From: Thermodesulfovibrionales bacterium
GTDB lineage: Bacteria > Nitrospirota > Thermodesulfovibrionia > Thermodesulfovibrionales > UBA1546
Direction: 5' to 3'
Length of the DNA: 13,749 bases
NCBI GenBank assembly: GCA_030018605.1
Contig: JASEHP010000029.1
Span: 1 to 13,749 of the forward strand
Part shown: piece by piece, positions 13,702 to 13,749 of the stretch
Layout of the letters: each line of letters starts with the position of its first letter
How positions within the stretch are numbered: the stretch's first letter is position 1
Program-made: the position numbers and the translations under genes
The notes under the pieces: model-generated
Seen by the model: only the letters and a program-made list of their open reading frames with translations
Databases searched by the model: none
Told to the model about the DNA's origin: nothing

Positions 13702-13749
13702 TCCCATTGTTAGTTGAAATTCTGTAATGGCCCCTGTGCTGCATGTCAG

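Overview
This window looks like chromosomal DNA from a Gram-negative, probably anaerobic or microaerophilic bacterium. It has moderate-to-low GC, several outer-membrane-type lipoproteins, GTG and TTG starts, a flavodiiron protein/rubredoxin oxygen-defence operon, and a HEAT-repeat protein of a type I associate with sulfate-reducer-like lineages. Nitrospirota or Desulfobacterota would fit, but that is inference from gene style. No tRNA, rRNA, CRISPR array, transposase or phage gene was seen, and no gene-free stretch exceeds 300 bases.

Region 1 (1-5245, all on the minus strand, reading right to left) is an envelope gene set: an exported FlgT-N-like protein, a CsgG-type lipoprotein with a FlgT-C-like tail, a small lipoprotein, a TPR/S-layer-homology lipoprotein, and an LPP20/FlgP-like exported protein cut by the left window edge. 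Together they resemble the parts of the Vibrio flagellar H-ring (FlgT, FlgP) and the curli pore CsgG, yet no flagellar or curli gene is present. A strong sigma70-type promoter (5409-5437) precedes the set. An 18-base block that includes its -35 box recurs with one mismatch before the S-layer-homology gene, and a multi-copy-style palindromic repeat lies in the 5' leader.

Region 2 (5455-7440, minus strand) pairs a Crp-family regulator with a YihY/BrkB membrane protein that carries its own C-terminal cyclic-nucleotide-binding domain. Both have near-identical phosphate-binding cassettes, suggesting that one nucleotide signal may act on both transcription and a membrane protein.

Region 3 (7561-11621, plus strand) holds argJ (arginine biosynthesis) and, almost abutting it, a large AddB-like PD-(D/E)XK nuclease. 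A small inverted element built of 8-base tandem repeats sits in frame between two catalytic motifs of that nuclease.

Region 4 (11613-13638, minus strand) is an operon of flavodiiron protein FprA, a short 45-residue rubredoxin that probably supplies its electrons, and a HEAT-repeat protein whose 3' end overlaps that of the nuclease gene by 9 bases.

The main points for a second look are the non-flagellar FlgT/FlgP/CsgG-like set with shared promoter elements, the YihY-cNMP fusion beside a Crp regulator, and the two inverted short-tandem-repeat elements (1003-1070 and 11176-11260) that share an unusual architecture.
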